Made by a program: the position numbers and the translations under genes. A stretch of DNA of 64,000 bases from Monosporascus cannonballus (Eukaryota; Ascomycota; Sordariomycetes; Xylariales): assembly GCA_004154925.1 (NCBI GenBank), contig QJNS01000231.1, positions 59,054 to 123,053 on the forward strand. Direction: 5' to 3'. Each line of letters opens with the position of its first letter. The stretch's first letter is position 1. This document shows, piece after piece, positions 63,911-64,000 of the stretch. The notes under the pieces are model-generated. The model made no database searches. It was not told where the DNA came from and saw nothing but the letters and a program-made list of their open reading frames with translations.

Positions 63911-64000
63911 AATAAATAAAATAAATAAAATAAATAAAATAAATAAAATAAATAAAATAAATAAAATAAATAAAATAAATAAAATAAATAAAATAAATAA
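63911..64000 (+). repeat. 9-bp minisatellite (ATAAATAAA)n at the window end
   Basis: Perfect or near-perfect copies run for about 90 bases to the last base of the window. They begin inside the integrase remnant of element B. Confidence 0.95.

Larger units (their letters stand above)
58977..64000 (+). mobile_element. Ty3/gypsy element B, plus strand, cut by the window end
   Basis: Same family as element A but reading rightward. The reverse complement of the DNA left of 58635 resembles the DNA right of 59383 (shared gag leader ..TTTAATAT.. and AAATTCG..). RNase H remnants near 62800-63200 include NPNRFVKLKINISDY. The start of the integrase core near 63620-63720 ends IFVIMDPFTKLFLF. Many stops. 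The 3' end and 3' LTR lie outside the window. Confidence 0.8.

Overview
This window reads as nuclear DNA of a filamentous ascomycete (Pezizomycotina, most likely a Sordariomycete). Coding genes of normal composition carry short GT..AG introns with CTAAC/CTGAC-type branch sites. They are interrupted by long, extremely AT- and TpA-rich blocks that hold wrecked transposons, which is the signature of repeat-induced point mutation (RIP). The taxon is inferred from gene content and intron style, not from a marker gene.

Layout. 1-1879: no recognisable gene. 1880-2825: short-chain dehydrogenase (3 exons). 3647-4862: secreted AA9 lytic polysaccharide monooxygenase (8 exons). 5200-11213: complete but RIP-mutated Ty1/copia element with matching LTRs and a 5-bp target duplication. 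11706-11799 (-): intron-containing tRNA-Thr(AGT). 12584-15067 (-): decayed NLR-type gene (HeLo-like N-terminus, NACHT, ankyrin repeats). 16903-17853 (-) and 18583-19573 (-): two mitochondrial complex I genes side by side, the acyl-carrier subunit and the 23-kDa (NDUFS8/TYKY) iron-sulfur subunit. 20544-20625: tRNA-Ser(AGA). 23076-25446 (-): secreted GH36 alpha-galactosidase (3 exons).

From 27261 on, transposons dominate. A terminal-inverted-repeat element (27261-30703) contains a pogo/Fot1-type element (27620-29499). A minus-strand gypsy element follows (32001-38843). A TA-flanked inverted-repeat element (40579-49580) is split by a 7.3-kb plus-strand gypsy element (42101-49400). A short island of normal DNA (49583-52312) holds one intact gene, a protoglobin (49979-50896, -). 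The window ends with two gypsy elements of one family arranged head to head (about 52313-58988 on -, and about 58977 to beyond 64000 on +). The last 90 bases are a 9-bp minisatellite.

Function. The LPMO and alpha-galactosidase, with the oxidoreductase, fit a plant-biomass-degrading or plant-associated lifestyle. The ACP and NDUFS8 genes belong to the same respiratory complex. The NLR pseudogene is the remnant of a fungal self/non-self or cell-death receptor. I did not find an intact novel multi-gene system. The most unusual signals are a tRNA-like/hairpin cassette inside the copia element, the two LTR variants of the head-to-head gypsy pair, and the very small exons in the complex I and LPMO genes.
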